From NCBI RefSeq assembly GCF_027409185.1, contig NC_084468.1, positions 104,222,001 to 104,286,000 of the forward strand: a stretch of DNA of 64,000 nucleotides, read 5' to 3'. Shown here piece by piece: positions 1 to 13,117 of the stretch. Source of the stretch: Cynocephalus volans. Lineage: Eukaryota > Chordata > Mammalia > Dermoptera > Cynocephalidae. The first letter of the stretch is position 1; the number at the start of each line of letters is the position of its first letter. Under the pieces are notes generated by a model. That model had not been told where the DNA came from. It did not search any database and was given only the letters and a program-made list of their open reading frames with translations. Made by a program: the position numbers and the translations under genes.

Positions 1-720
1 GGATCAACTTGAGTTGTGTTTCTGAGTTTGAATATCAGTAACAATAAAACTTTAAGGGTTAAAAAATATTGGATAGTAAAATTGTGGTAAAGAATCAAGT
101 GATTAAAAACTCAGCTAGTAGTTCAAGATGAAGTTATGAGTGCTAATGAAATACAGGTACCAGACCAAGAATAGAAAGAATCTTATTTTCAAAGATAACA
201 TATGATTAAGAATATGATCTCCATTTGTTCTTCTACAGGAAGTTTTATTGTAAGAAAAAAAATATTACGAAAAGCTTTGAAGTGGCCCAAGTTTTCACAA
301 AATTCTCCTCCAGAATGCCAGTATATATCCTCCCAAATAAGTCTTTCTGAATTCCATTTTTCTGATAAAAATTCTGACTTGTAGAATATTAATGTGCAAA
401 CTAAGATAACTTTCAAACAATATAATAAAACAGTATATATTTATTACAATTAAAAATGGCTCATTACTTTTTTTGTCCTGTTTACTTAATTTACACATAC
501 TGATACTTGCTGTGCATACCAATCAATAGGTTGAATACATTAGTGGTCACTCATGTTAAAAGTTAGGCAAAGGGTCATTAAACATACATATAAAATAACC
601 CTCTATACTAATCTTATTTTCTTGGAAAAATTCAACTTGATATTCAGCATTTCAATTTATTCTCTTTTTTCATAAAGGGAAACTAGTTGATAGAAACAGA
701 ATATATCACAGTTAAGAATA
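1..720. other. Intergenic, nothing assigned
   Basis: AT-rich sequence without a recognisable repeat, RNA gene or convincing coding region. The short open frames here lack family resemblance. Confidence 0.6.
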
Positions 721-885
721 AGGGCTAGAATCAAACTGCGGGTATTTGAAAGCCAGGCTCCCTCACTTGCTACTGCGTGACCATGGGAAAGTCACTTTAT
801 CTTCTCTGTGCCTGTAACACAGGATTAGATGAAACAAAGCATGTGGAAAGTATATATATATAGTGCCTAACATATCCTTAGCTTT
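721..885 (+). repeat. MIR-like SINE relic
   Basis: The order 'ctgcgtgacc..gggaaagtcactt..cttctctgtgcct' followed by 'agtgcctaaca' matches the MIR core and 3' part on the plus strand. It is strongly diverged, so borders are approximate. Confidence 0.6.
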
Positions 886-889
886 CATC

Positions 890-1773
890 ACCTTCATCAA
901 TAACCAACCCTGTCCACTGCAGAGAGGCTAGCCAACATACCGTTCAAGAAGAGGGCTTCTGGACCTAGCCAGAGCTTACCACTGAAAGTGATAATTGACA
1001 CATAATAGCGTTTCTTCCAGATGCATATCTGGGGCTCATTAGTATCTGCTTCTAGCATGGTTTTAAAAGGCTCTCAGGAGCTTGATGATTGTTGGCTACT
1101 ACACTCAACATCAGCAAGAAAGAAATTATCTAGGAATGAAACATTCTTCAAGTAATATGATCTAATTTTTTTCTTTAAAAAATAATATATAAGAAAATGT
1201 GTTAAAAAAAGAGGTAGAGAAAATATAAGAAAATGGTTATCTCTTTGATTCATTTCACATTTATTGAATATGTGCTCTTTACAAGGAGTGATTTTGCTAG
1301 GGGTTGGAGATACAATATGAAGTTGAATATAATACAGTGCCTATTATCAAGCAGTACAGACAAATATAAAACACATATATTTGATACCAAATTCTACATC
1401 AGATGTATGAATTAAGTGCTATGAAAACATAGAGAAGAAAAAAAATTAAATAAAATATAGGAAAATGAAAAATTTCCTTGGGTTTTAGTTACACATACAT
1501 AGAACTACTTATGGGAAGATCAGGGCAAGGTTTCCCATTACTCTCAGCGATACTCCTTCACTCCCCACCCTCCCCAACCCCCAACAACCACAATATTTGT
1601 ACAGGAGATATAATAAATATCAAAGAATACCATTAGAACAACAAAAAAATCGTAAAAGGCAGCATGGCGAGAAGCATATAAGAATTGTTCCATCCACTTT
1701 ACGAAATGAAGGACTTTATGGGATGATTGTGTGGATCAAAATCAAGGCAGAAATAATTTTATAAAGGTTTATT
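890..1773. other. Intergenic, nothing assigned
   Basis: No feature I can support. AT-rich, with a short C-rich patch near 1558-1590. Confidence 0.5.
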
Positions 1774-2147
1774 GAAAGCCAAGCTTGATTCTGGATGCTG
1801 GTAATATTCTGTCTCTCAGTATTATCAGTATACCTTAAATATATACCTATGTTTCATATGCTCTTTTGCATGTGTGATCTATTTTACAGTGACAAAAACC
1901 TTGTAATGGAACATTCCCTGCAGCATTTTTGAATATGTCAAATGACTATATATTATTTATTAAACTTATATTTTCTTAAACACCTATCTCATGTCCAGTA
2001 TGCACGAGATCTTTTGAGGTATGTAAGAAAAGAACAAAGTATTATTTAATTTTACATTGAGAATGTATTCATGCATTGTCTGCGTAAAAACTTGAATCAT
2101 AAGTAAGAAAACTTAAAAAAAAAAAAAAAAAAGAAAGCCAAGCTTGA
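1774..2147 (+). mobile_element. L1-mediated retro-insert of unknown origin (344 bp, poly-A tail, 15-bp TSD)
   Basis: GAAAGCCAAGCTTGA occurs at 1774-1788 and again, perfectly, at 2133-2147. The 344 bp between them (1789-2132) end in a poly-A run (2114-2130). The insertion point TT|GAAA resembles an L1 endonuclease target. The body has no A or B box and no SINE head. No AATAAA lies just before the tail. It may be a retrocopied transcript fragment, a 3' transduction or an L1 tail I do not recognise. Confidence 0.75.
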
Positions 2148-2149
2148 GG

Positions 2150-3720
2150 ATCAACTCAGGAAACATAAGCCAACAGAGCTGGAAAGTGCTCTGAAGTCTA
2201 CTACAAGCAAAGGCATTTTATAAGGGAGTTTCAAAAGGGAAGGGGAAGCTCCTAGTACAGTTGTCCTTTTCTCATAGAACACAAAAAATCACAATCATTA
2301 GTTACTGATTACAACAAAGGAACCAAAAACGCCTGTGTGCAACCTGAAGCAGAAGCGTCAGGCTTCAGCTATTATTGACATTATCTACGTGGCTTATTCA
2401 GAACCAGTAGGTTATTCATTAATTAATACATCAGCACTTCTAACCACAAACATTGTTTATCTTAAGAAAAAGGTGTCAACATTGAGTTCATGAAATTTAT
2501 CTCAAGGCAGTGAGTTTTGGAAAACCTGCTTCATAAGATTATTTCCTTCATTAATTGTATACATAGGGACCAAATAGAAAAGCCACTGTCACCCCATATT
2601 TCCATGTGCTTCAATGCTCACCACTTTTCTACATAAATGGATGTGTAGACTATAAACTCAGCGTCTTATTTCCTAAAAGACCCTTCTGGTTCTTTGTATA
2701 CTAGGAATAACTTCAACCAAGTAATAAATAGGCCAAGTGTATGTGACTTTAACCAGCTTGTCCTTCATTTTCTATCTGCTTCACCGTAGGCAAAATTCAA
2801 TACAAGGATGAAGAGCAGCAAATGTTTCCACAGTATATCTACCCCTGGCTGCCAGCCAGAGGTATGTTTGTAAGGCCTGTAAGAGCATAATGATTCAACT
2901 CTTTCTTCAGAAACAGGAAATCAGCAAAAGAGAAGTCATCCTGATATTTTAGCTACTCCCCACCCTTCCTTCAATTTATCTGCCTTTCTGTATATCTCAT
3001 TTACAAATTTTCTCCCATAATGATTTGTCAGATTTATAAAAAACTCAGGACATATCTATTTTCCTCTCATTCAGAGTAACCTCAGGAAAAGCACTCTGCC
3101 TGGAGGGAAAATGGTCCACTGAACCTAGGCAGCAACTTGGAAAGGCTGGCTCTAGAATGAAAATCTAGAATTTCATTAATGCACTGTGTGTAGCAGAGCA
3201 AATGGATTAACCTTCAAAGGGTATTGTGAATTTGGAAAACAAAGAAGAGCAGAAGAGATAAACAGTCCTATCTCTGATATTATCACAATTAATTATGAAA
3301 TTCAAAACTGTTCTCAGTGAACAATAACAGTGACAAGCAACAACATTGGTTTTTTAAATGGTCTTAAATAAAATCAAAACAATTTTCGGTCCTTTTCAGA
3401 AACACATTTAAATTTGTTCAAGAAGTTTTTTTTTGTTGAAACAGTGTAATTTCCAAAATATTTATTTTGAAGAACTGCAGTTTCTGAAACTAAGCTGCTA
3501 AGGCTGGATATTTTAATTCCCTCAAAAATATAAAATAAAATAATCTAATATCTCTTCACTTGAAATTCCGGTTTGGTATCAAATACAATACTAATAGTAA
3601 ATGGTCACCTTAGTTAGCACTTTTTTATGGTTCAGTAAAAACCCATTCCAAAAAATGTCATGCTTCACCCGTTGCCTCCTCTAATCTGCAAAGGCCTTGT
3701 GGGTTACTGTTTATGAAAGC
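2150..3720. other. Intergenic, nothing assigned
   Basis: Mixed AT-rich sequence with no recognisable repeat or gene. Some of it could be repeat too old to identify by eye. Confidence 0.5.
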
Positions 3721-3721
3721 A

Positions 3722-3925
3722 GGAAGATGGCCTAGTGGAAAAAACACTGAACAGATCTTGATTCTTGTCCCAATTTTACCACAGAGACTTGAATAAGTAA
3801 TTTAATTGTTGTTGAACCTCATTTTCTCATTTCTAAATGGGGACAGAAGCATTTTTCACTGCTTTACTCATAGGGTTGTTATGAGTCTCAACTGAGAAAA
3901 TACATGTAAAGTGCTTTTAAAAAAT
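3722..3925 (+). repeat. MIR-like SINE relic
   Basis: MIR landmarks in order: 'ggcctagtgg' head, 'cctcattttctcatttctaaatgggg', 'catagggttgttatgag', 'catgtaaagtgctt'. Plus orientation. Confidence 0.8.
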
Positions 3926-4089
3926 GTAATGCTTTTGTGCATCCTTTCCTAGAGATATGTAAGAAGGCACCTATTATATTTTATTTATATGTATTTTTCA
4001 AACTATTTAAAAATACATCTGTAAACCTAATTATCATGATATACTATTTTATCAGTTCTTTGACAGTAACCAATATACACTAAGGCATT

Positions 4090-4285
4090 GAGGTTTATTA
4101 AGCTCATGGACTATTGAATCAAACTGCTATTTACCAGGGCAAATTGCTTAGTCTATTTCTCAGTTTCTTAACCTATAAAATGGGATATAATAACAGTACC
4201 TACCTCACAAGACTGTTGTACATATTAAGTACATTAGAATATGCAAAATATCTAGAATGACTGGTACACAATAAACACTTAAAAA
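4090..4285 (+). repeat. MIR-like SINE relic
   Basis: 'ctcagtttcttaacctataaaatgggatataataacagtacctacctcacaaga' style landmarks (positions 4160-4215), then a 3' tail with 'aataaacactt'. Plus orientation. Confidence 0.85.
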
Positions 4286-5094
4286 TGTACTAGTTCTTCT
4301 TTAGAATAGAATAAGAATCTGAAAAGAGATATGAATCAGTTGGCATCTTTATCACTAGAAAAGGCAGGTATTTTACATAATCAGCCCATGTGATTTCATT
4401 TTCTCTCAGAAAAAAAAAATTAAAAGCTTATCCAACTGTCTCTCTTAAAATCTACTCATCCTTTACATCTAAGAAGAAAAGATCACTAAACCTTGAAAGC
4501 CTAACTGCCCACCTCTTTGCAGTAATGTTCTCAAGAAAGAAAAAGGATATAGTCAGTATGACTCACTAGCAAGTAGGAGAACATAGCCAAACAATGCTGT
4601 ATTCCAGGTTTCTACTTCCTTTCAGTGGCTAACTTCTGGATCTGATAATGCTTAATCATATGAAAAAGGAAGTAATAGTTCAGGACATTAAATAAGAAGT
4701 GTGTCTTTATACTACCTAGCCTGGAGACCCAAAATAATTTACCAAGCCTAGAATAAAGCAAGATAGCCTCATGGTCAGGATGCCCTTTCTTGAGAAATAC
4801 TTACAGCTTTATTCTTTGTCTTATCACCTTGTATTTCTGCACAATTGTCAACTAAACTTCAAAGACCTGACTGGGATATCAGTTATGCTTTCTATTGAAA
4901 ATTCTAGTTGTTTTGCATCATTTTGAACCATGGACCAAAACAAAGATAGAAAAGTTACTTTCTCTATTGTAACTAAGCAACAAGGAAATTTTTTTCTTCA
5001 TAAAAAAAGTTTCATGCAGCTACATTTTTCATCATTTAAGAACAAAATCCTTTCTTTTTTTTTCTAAATAATTCAAATAACAACCAACACTAAC

Positions 5095-5310
5095 TATGCT
5101 CCGGATATTACTTATAGTTCCCTCCATAAACTATCTCATTTAATACTCACAAAAACCCTGAGGGTCAAGGACTAATATTAATTCTATTATACACATGAGA
5201 AAACTGAGCCTCATAGAGGTTAAGTAATTTGCTCATGGAGATGCTAAATGGAGCTTCAGCAAACGCTAAAGCTGGGATTTGAGCCCAAGTAGTCTAGATT
5301 GAGAGTTCAT
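5095..5310 (-). repeat. MIR-like SINE relic
   Basis: Reverse-complement MIR landmarks: 'ctcatttaatactcaca', 'gagaaaactgagcctcatagagg', 'ttgagcccaagtagtct'. Confidence 0.85.
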
Positions 5311-5439
5311 TCACTCTGGTATATAGTCATTCAATAATTTATATATAACATGTTAAGGTAAACCTCAGTATTTCATTTCTTTCCAATTTTTATTTCTTTT
5401 CATTTTTTTTTCCTTATCCTCTATCTTTTATTTGAATAT

Positions 5440-6575
5440 CTCACAGCTATCTCCTCCAACCACATCTAAGTAGTCACCAAATCTTATTGATTTTTTTTTT
5501 AGCTCTTTATCTGTTTTGTGAGGTCCATATTCATATATATATCTGCCTATTAAAATTTTCTGCTTGAATATCCCACATGTACCTTAAGCTCACACACCAT
5601 AAGTTGTCATATATTTCCTATTATGGTTAGTAACACCATTACCCACTCAGCTGAGAGAAAGAAAAGTAATCTTATGTATATTATAAATTCTTTCTGCTTC
5701 CGACCATCTACCTACCAAACACAAGTGGTGTACACACACACACACGCATGCAAACATACCACCCATTCCATCTAATCACTAAGACCTGTTAATTCTCACC
5801 TAAACTATTACAAGTGTCTCCTTGCTGATTTTCCTGCCTGCCTCTAATCTCACTATACAGTCCACATCACTTTAATATAACTTCTGTACTGCTGCCAGAA
5901 TGGTCTTCATGATGTGAGCATTTGCTTGTTTTCTTCCTGCTTGCATTTTTATAATGAATTATAAGATAAATTCTAAACACTTGCAATGAATACAAAACTG
6001 TTCAGAATCTGACACCTGCCTGTCTACTCAGATTAATCTTCCAATGCTGTACTCTTTGCCTGGAATATCTCTTCTCTAGGATTCCCACAAATCCTACAAG
6101 GTTCAACCAAAATGCTGCCTCCTTCATGAAGACTTTCCTATCTCTTGAAGTTACTCTTAGATGCTACTTCTGACATATGTTCAGTGATTTTTCAATATAT
6201 CTCTATTATAACAACTACCTTATTGCTGTATAGTTGTTTGTTCACACATCTACCTTCTCACTAGGATCCTGGGAGGAAAAATCAGGTATATTATTAAATT
6301 ATAAAAATGTATAAGTATAATATATCCGTATCATAGATACTTTAGAATATTCAAAAATATATAATAAAGAAAAGCAAAATTATATTTCTTCCACAAAGAG
6401 GATACCACTATTTTAAAAATATTTCTTCTATTCATACACACAAAAACACCTAACCATATTACATATTTTTATTTGTCTTAGAACATTCATAATTTGGTTT
6501 TGTTTTTTCCTAGCAGCTAGCACATGGCCCACCACATGCAAAATAGTCAACAAATATTTGTTGGGTAAATTAATG
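5440..6575 (+). repeat. L2 LINE 3' region, interrupted
   Basis: Landmarks of the L2 3' end in order: 'ggactactgcaa'-like, 'ctgccagaatggtctt', 'ctttgcctggaatatctcttc', 'gaagactttccta', and a tail 'caacaaatatttgttgggtaaat'. A roughly 220-bp AT-rich piece (about 6282-6500) sits before the tail and may be a separate insertion. It also contains a short (CA)n at 5732-5746. Confidence 0.65.
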
Positions 6576-6579
6576 ATCT

Positions 6580-7160
6580 CAAATCTGTTCTTTTTTCTCC
6601 ATTTCCTCAGCTACTGCCTTAAAATCATTCTTCCAAGTTATTCTAATAATCTTCAATTGGTCTCATTCCCTCTTGTTTCTTCTCCCTTGAATTCATTCTT
6701 CACATTGCTGCCATAGTTATATGATAAAATGAAAATCTTGACACATTATTATATTTATGAATGCTTTGATGGCTTTTATTGCCTATGAAATAAAATACAA
6801 TTTCTTATCCTTTGAGACTTGTCACAATTTAGTCCTAATCTACTTTCCAGACACATCTTCTGTGATTTCCATCTCCCCACCCTCCACCCCCATTTTAGGC
6901 ATCAGTCTAGTCAAACTGGACCATTTATAGCTCTCAGAAATATGCCATGGATTCTCACTCTTGAGCCTCTACTCATGACACTCCTTCTGACTAAAAATAT
7001 CCTACCCCAGTCTTCCCCATCTGGCAAATATTTTATTTATCCTTCAAAGATAAATTTAAAAAATAATAATAATAACTCTTCTGTGAAGTCTTCTTCAAGC
7101 CTTTCCCTCATTTTCCAGCCAAGTTATTTGCTCTCTCTTGTTTTCCGGACAAGTAGTCCC
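6580..7160 (+). repeat. L2 LINE 3' region
   Basis: A second L2-like stretch: 'cttcacattgctgccatagttatatgataaaa', then a Leu/Pro-rich degenerate frame and 'cttctgtgaagtcttcttcaagcctttccctca'. The 114-codon open frame at 6819-7163 is repeat-derived. Confidence 0.6.
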
Positions 7161-7184
7161 TGAAACTAAAACTATAGTTTTGTA

Positions 7185-7300
7185 AAACTGCAGAATCCTT
7201 GACCCCTGACTTACAGAGGTTCAGATTCAGTAGAACTGGGGTGGAGACAGGAATCTGTTTTTTTGAAAACATGCTACTTCCCAACCTAAACAAAGCCACT
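7185..7300. repeat. MER5-like hAT DNA transposon relic
   Basis: 'ttcagattcagtagaactggggtggagacaggaatctg' resembles the middle of MER5/Charlie non-autonomous elements. Short and diverged. Confidence 0.45.
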
Positions 7301-7329
7301 TCAGAGCCAGACTGAACTCGGGTTGCTGA

Positions 7330-9400
7330 ATGCTAAACATTCTCCTTAAAGCATTCAGTATCTTGTAGAAACAACCAGAAATAGAGCATGTTAGGACCCA
7401 TTTTTTCAGGTATTAGCAAAACCAATCATTTTTTTGATAGGTTTTATGGGTATGAGTCCTTGGGAAGTAAAACTGGGCTGTTTTTTTTCAGCTTTTCAAA
7501 ATATCAGGGAAACAGAGAGACTGAAAATATAAAGCAAGACAAAGGCACACACTATTAAATATAAACAACAAAAAAGAAAGGAACGGACATGAGGTCACTT
7601 AAATTGACCTCTAAACTGCCTCTATAATATTGTACTCATAGAAAAGAAATGAGGAGGTGAACACATACAATGAAACCAGTTATAAGCAAATACAATTTGT
7701 ATCAAAGGAGGCACCAAGGGCCTTGGCTGGTTCCAATCATCAGAACCATTTTTCTAGAATGGCATTACTGGCTCTAAACAAGTCACTTTGAACAAATTCT
7801 TGAGATTTTCCTCATTTAGAAAGATACACAACTCCTTTTGAAGATTTCAGTTAAAAGCAACTCTGTGTAAAACCCATCCCCTCCTCTCTTGGATACAATA
7901 TGCTCATTCAGTGAATAAGTGCCCAGAGAAGAAGAGAGTATTAATAGTTAATCTTTAAAATCAAGAGCTTTAGAGAAAGGAGGACTGTTAAAAGACCTCC
8001 TGGACCATTCTTCTTAACCTTTTTCACAGCACAGTACACATGGAAAGTGTTATTTATAAGGCACATAAGGGTAAAGACATGAGACTATTAGAGACTGAAA
8101 GTGACTGGCAAGGAGGGCTCAAGCTGCCCCAGGCAATACCTGGGGGTCAAAGAGATCGATAAATTCTAGAACATGTGTAGTATATACTGCTTGGGAAGGT
8201 ATACTGGGTAAACCAATGCATCTTAGGGATGAGAAGAATCAAGCCCCAAAGGGTGGGTTGACACCACACAGGTTAACAAGGTCACTTAGTGAAAGGGCTG
8301 GCACTGAGTTTTCACAGGTCTCATAACAGTGATTCCAACCTGTACGTCATTCACATTTCATCAATTCTGACAAATTGTTGGAGTCATTTAAAGAAATCCA
8401 CAAGTCACTGAGGCACCCAGCATTGACAATAGACTGAAAACATGATGATCCCTCCTGCAAATATCTGTACTATTTTCAACTGTATTTAAATGCAACTTGA
8501 AAAAATAAAAGAGAATTATATTGATAATGCTCTTAATTCTCTGAAAAAATTGCTAGATAAAATATTAAAAACTCTTTTAAAAAAATGAATGGAAGAGGCT
8601 GCCAGGAATTAAGTGGGAGTATGAGTCTAGAGAAATAAATGAGAACTGAAGTGACTGAGTACTCTGGGATTACCTATACATGCAGGCTGCCTGGAATGTT
8701 CACAGAACAGAGTTCCGTTAGAGACCACCAGCATAGAAGCCATGCTCAGGGAGGCCTAAGCACACAGGAAGACAGTTCACTAGAGAGAGATAAATAAATA
8801 ACCCCTCACAAGGGCAAGAAGCAAGGAAAACTGTCTGGCAGATACTTGACTATAGGAGAAAAAAGCTCTCCTGAGAATTCGTAGCCACTAGACATGAATT
8901 TAAGGTCAAAATTTGCACTGTTTACATGGTAAGAAAAACCATAAACTAAAAATTTTCACTTCTAGTCCCATTTTAAATTGAAACCAGGTCTGTAATGTCC
9001 CCATACATGTGTCAGAAAGAAAAACAAATTCTTCCTGGAGGAAAAAATCTACAACCTGGATATTAGAAAGTCCAAAGGATTGCTTTTTGTTTTGAATAAA
9101 ATTTCAGAATAAACAAAAAATCCACAAAACACACGAGAAATTAAGCAATTATAAGCAAATGTCACAGAAATAATAAACAATAGGAACTTGAATATTGGAA
9201 ATGTACAAATACAGGGAATATATTAGAAAAAAATGTAAATGCAGTAATTACATATGTTTAAAGAATCATTTTTCGTAAAAAAATTACAAAAGAGGAAGGA
9301 GGTAAAAACATGACTGATCAGTAAGATATTAGGCAGAATTTGGGAGAGAAGATCTCCTAGAAATAAAAATGTAACAATTAAAAGTAAAAAGTCAATGTAA
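7330..9400. other. Intergenic, mostly unassigned
   Basis: AT-rich sequence. A possible MIR tail lies at about 8270-8330 ('ggttaacaaggtcacttagtg'). Otherwise I see no supportable gene or repeat. Confidence 0.45.
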
Positions 9401-10660
9401 GTGTTAAACAAAAGATAGATACAATGGAGGAGAGAATTAATAAAATGGAAGATTTTTATGCAAAAGAAGAAATTGCACAGAATGAAGCAATAGAGATTAA
9501 AAAGATGAAAATATTTTTAAAAGAGTTGAGGACACAAGGAGAACAGAGTGAGAAATATATATCTAATTAGAGTTTCAAAAGGAGAACCAGGCAAATTTAG
9601 CCAAAAGAAAGAAATATAGCCATAATTAACACTGGACAAAATATTCTTTAAAGGAAAAAAATACTACTGATAAAGAAGGGAACTCTATAAAAATAACAGG
9701 ACATAATCAAAAGGACAAACTACATTTGTAAGTTTATATTGTTTAATATCATAGCCTCAAAATAAATAACGTATAAATTAAAAGAACTACAAAGAGAAAT
9801 TGACAAATCTGCCAACATTGTGGAAAATTTCTAATACATATCTTAGTCATTAATACTTGAAGTAGATAAAAAAAACCAGTAGGGATGCAAATAATTTGAA
9901 CAATAAAGTCAACAGGTTTAATTTAGTTGATATATATAGAAGCCTACATCCAGTAACTAGAAAATATATACATTATTTTCAAGCACACACAAAACATTTA
10001 CAAAAATGGACTGTCATTAATTCTTCAAAGAATTGGTATCATAGAGAACACATTCTCTGACCATGATGCAATCAATCACATTAGAAATTATGGCAGGGAA
10101 TCTGATTCTCCTCTCTCTCATAGGCATATAGTTAAATCACATTTCCAGCCCACATATTTAGGAGACTTAGGTCGGTCCTAATGAATGTGGGCAGAGGTGA
10201 TACATGTACTTTCAGGCCTGACCACAGAATATACTGTGCAATCTTCCACATGCTTCCTTCCTCTTCATCAAAAAATCATAGGGCTACATGTTGAGAATGT
10301 TGGCAGTCTAAAAGGGAAGGAGCTTGCTTTCTGTGCCATATTTAGAAGCATTCGTGTTGGACTTCGAATGAGCAAGAAATCAACCTGTATTGTGTTCAGC
10401 CCTCTGAAATTTGGAATGGTTTGTTGCAACTGATAGCTTATTATGAGAACACAAAAACTAAAAATAAAATGATAGCTAAAAATAACTCCCTGTTTTCAAA
10501 TTTTTAAACACAATTCTGGCTACTTAAGACTTAAAGTGGAGAGTATAATACAAAATTTTTAAATACTGGAATTAAATAATAAAAACCCAAAGAAAGTTGG
10601 ATGAGGAAAATAATATAGAAAAGAACAGAAAATTAAGAGATAGAAATAAATGTTTAATAG
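9400..10660 (+). repeat. Old L1/HAL1-like LINE relic with an internal insertion
   Basis: The plus strand reads like decayed LINE ORF sequence. 'ttctctgaccatgatgcaatcaatcacattagaa' near 10053-10087 is the LINE endonuclease-domain signature. About 10090-10440 is unrelated sequence that interrupts it. Many stops, no function. Confidence 0.5.
10090..10440 (+). repeat. Unclassified dispersed-repeat-like insert
   Basis: Its end ('gcaagaaatcaacctgtattgtgttcagcc' then 'actgatagctt') resembles the tail of a common old mammalian repeat whose name I cannot assign. A related-looking segment occurs at about 23380-23835. Confidence 0.35.
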
Positions 10661-11572
10661 AGAAGCAGCAAAATGAAATGTTGGTATTTGAAAAGACTAT
10701 TAAATAAATTCAGTAAAGTTGCAGAATACAAAATCAACATACAAAAATCAGTAGCATTTTTATATGCCAACAGTGAACTGTCTGAAAAAGAAATCAAAAC
10801 AGTCCCATTTACAATAGCTACAAAAAAAAAAAGCCCTAGAAATAACTTCAGTGAAGGAGGTGAAAGATATCTATAATAAAAACTATAAAATATTGAGGAA
10901 AGAAGTTGAAGAGGACACAAATAAATGGAAAGATATTCTGCATTTGTGGATTGGGAGAATTGAATTCATATTGTTAAAATGTTCATACTACCCAAAGCGA
11001 TCTACAGATTCAATGCAATCAAAATACCAATGGCATTCTTCAAAGAAATAGAAAAAACAATCCTAAAATTCAAATGGAAACACAAAAGATCCCGAATAGC
11101 TGAAGCAATCCTGAGCAAAAAGAACAAAGTTGGAGGCATCACACTACCTGACTTCAAAATATCCTACAAAACTATATTAACCAAAACACCATTGTACTGG
11201 CATAAAAACAGACATATAGACCAATGGAACCCAATACAGTACCCATAAATAAATCCACACGCCTACAGCCAACTGATTTTCTACCAAGAACACACATTGG
11301 GGAAAGGACAGTCTCTTCAATAAATGGTGCTGGGAAAACTGGATATCCACATGCAGAAGACTGAAAACCAACTCCTCTATCTCTCACCATACAGAAAAAT
11401 CAACTCAAAATAGATTAAAGACTTAAATGTAAGACCCCAAACTATGAAATTACTAGAAGAAAACATAGGGGAAATGCTTCATGACACTTGTTTGAGGAAG
11501 GATTCTTTGGATAGGACTTCAAAAGCACAGGCAAAAAATGCAAAAAATAGACACACAGGATTACATCAAACT

Positions 11573-11757
11573 AAAAAGCTTCTGCACAGGGCCGAGCCCG
11601 TGGCGCACTTGGTAGAGTGCTGCGCTGGCAGCGCGGTGACGCTCCCGCCACGGGTTCGGATCCTATATAGGACTGACCAGTGCACTCACTGGCTGAGTGC
11701 CGGTCACGAAAAAACGACCAAAAAAAAAATAAAATAAAATAAAAAGCTTCTGCACAG
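11573..11757 (+). mobile_element. Composite tRNA-derived SINE (CYN-like) with 17-bp TSD
   Basis: The body is 11590-11740. The head is GGCCGAGCCCGTGGCGCA, the B box GGTTCGGATCC lies at 11653-11663, followed by TATATAGG, a second partial unit ('actcactggctgagtgccgg'), and an A-rich tail. It is flanked by perfect copies of AAAAAGCTTCTGCACAG (11573-11589 and 11741-11757), so it clearly interrupts the L1. Open frames over it are incidental. Confidence 0.93.
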
Positions 11758-12321
11758 CAAAGAAATCACCAGAGTGAACAGAAAACCTACAGAATGGGAA
11801 AAAATATTTGCAACCTAAGCATCTAACAAGGGGTTAATATTCAGAATGTATAAGAAACTCAAACAACTCAACAGCAAAAAACTAAATAATCTAATTTTTA
11901 AAATAGGCAAAAGTCCTGGACAGACATTCTCAAAAGAAGACATAAAAATGGCCAACAGATATATGAAAAAATGCTCAACATCACTCATCATCAGGGAAGT
12001 GCAAATCAAAACCACAAAGAGATATCACCTCATCCCAGTTAGAATGGTTATTATCTAAATGACAATAAATAAATAACAAATGCTGGTGAGGATGTGGAGA
12101 AAGAGAAAACTCTTATACACTATTGGTAGGGATGTAAATTGTGGTTCCTCAAAAAATTAAAAATGGAACAACCATATAATACAGCGATTCCATTTCTGGG
12201 CATATATCCAAAGGAAGTGAAATCAGTTTATCGAAGAGATATTTGCACTCCCATGTTCATCGCAGCACTATTCACTATAGCTAATCAACTTAAATGCTCA
12301 TCCACAGATGAAGAGATTTAA

Positions 12322-12422
12322 GGGGCTGGCTGTTGGTTCACTTGGGAGAGCATGGTGCTGGTAACACCAAGGTCAGGGGTTGATATCTCCATAGTGGACA
12401 GCTGCCAAAAAAAAACCAAAAC
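12322..12422 (+). mobile_element. Monomeric tRNA-Ile-like SINE
   Basis: 'ggctggctgttggttcacttgggagagcatggtgctggtaacaccaagg' mirrors a tRNA-Ile D arm and anticodon arm. It is followed by a B-box relic, 'gctgcc' and an A run. The flanks (AGATGAAGAGATTTA and AGATAAATAGATTTT) look like a decayed TSD. It lies inside the L1 3' region. Confidence 0.8.
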
Positions 12423-13117
12423 AGATAAATAGATTTTTTAAATGTGATATATATATATACACACACACAATGGAATACTATTCAGCCATAAAAATGAATG
12501 AAATTCTGTCATTTTTAACAACATGGATGAACTCAGAAGACATTATGTAAAGTGAAATAAGGCAAGCACAGAAGGACAAATACTGCACGAGCTCACTCAT
12601 GTGGAATAAGAAAAAAGTTGATCTTGTAGAATTAGAGAGTAGAATAATAGTTACCAGAGACTGGCAAGGGTGGGAGTGGGGTGATGGGGAGAGGTTGGTC
12701 AGTGGGTGCGATGATATTAAGATATGTATATACTGGTTTTAGTCCATGGTTCCCGGCTCTTACTCTCTGACATTCTCCTGTCCTCCTATCACCTGCTCCT
12801 TTTTCTCCCCAAGGTAGGAAATGCTCTGACCTACCTTGTCTGATTGTAGGTCTGCATACAAGAAGCAGAATCTGTTCCAGAATCAGGTAAATTGGTTATT
12901 CAGGACTTTCTCTTTCCATTGCAAATGACATCATTCCTAAAGCATATTCATTTGTTTTTATAGCAAATACTAACCGCCCACCCAGTGTGCATAAGGCAAC
13001 AGTCATTCCAGTAAGAGCAGGAGACACGTCTGCCTTCAATGAGTTTTAAATTTAATGGGGAAATATTAATTCCTCATTAATATTAATACGGGGGTTGGAC
13101 CTTCATTACAATTGGAG

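Larger units (their letters stand above)
10695..12745 (+). repeat. L1 LINE, 5'-truncated, ORF2 C-terminal half and 3'UTR
   Basis: The plus strand follows the end of L1 ORF2 with frameshifts and stops, e.g. frame 10979-11248 ('[20 protein letters not shown]'), then 'tggaatactattcagccataaaaatgaatg' (12470-12500) and a G-rich 3'UTR-like stretch. It is split by two SINE insertions (11590-11740 and about 12322-12422). It cannot encode a working protein. Confidence 0.9.

Noticed and set aside
12322..12400. Possible tRNA gene
   Set aside because: The tRNA-Ile-like arms belong to a SINE head with decayed B box and A tail. No functional acceptor stem.
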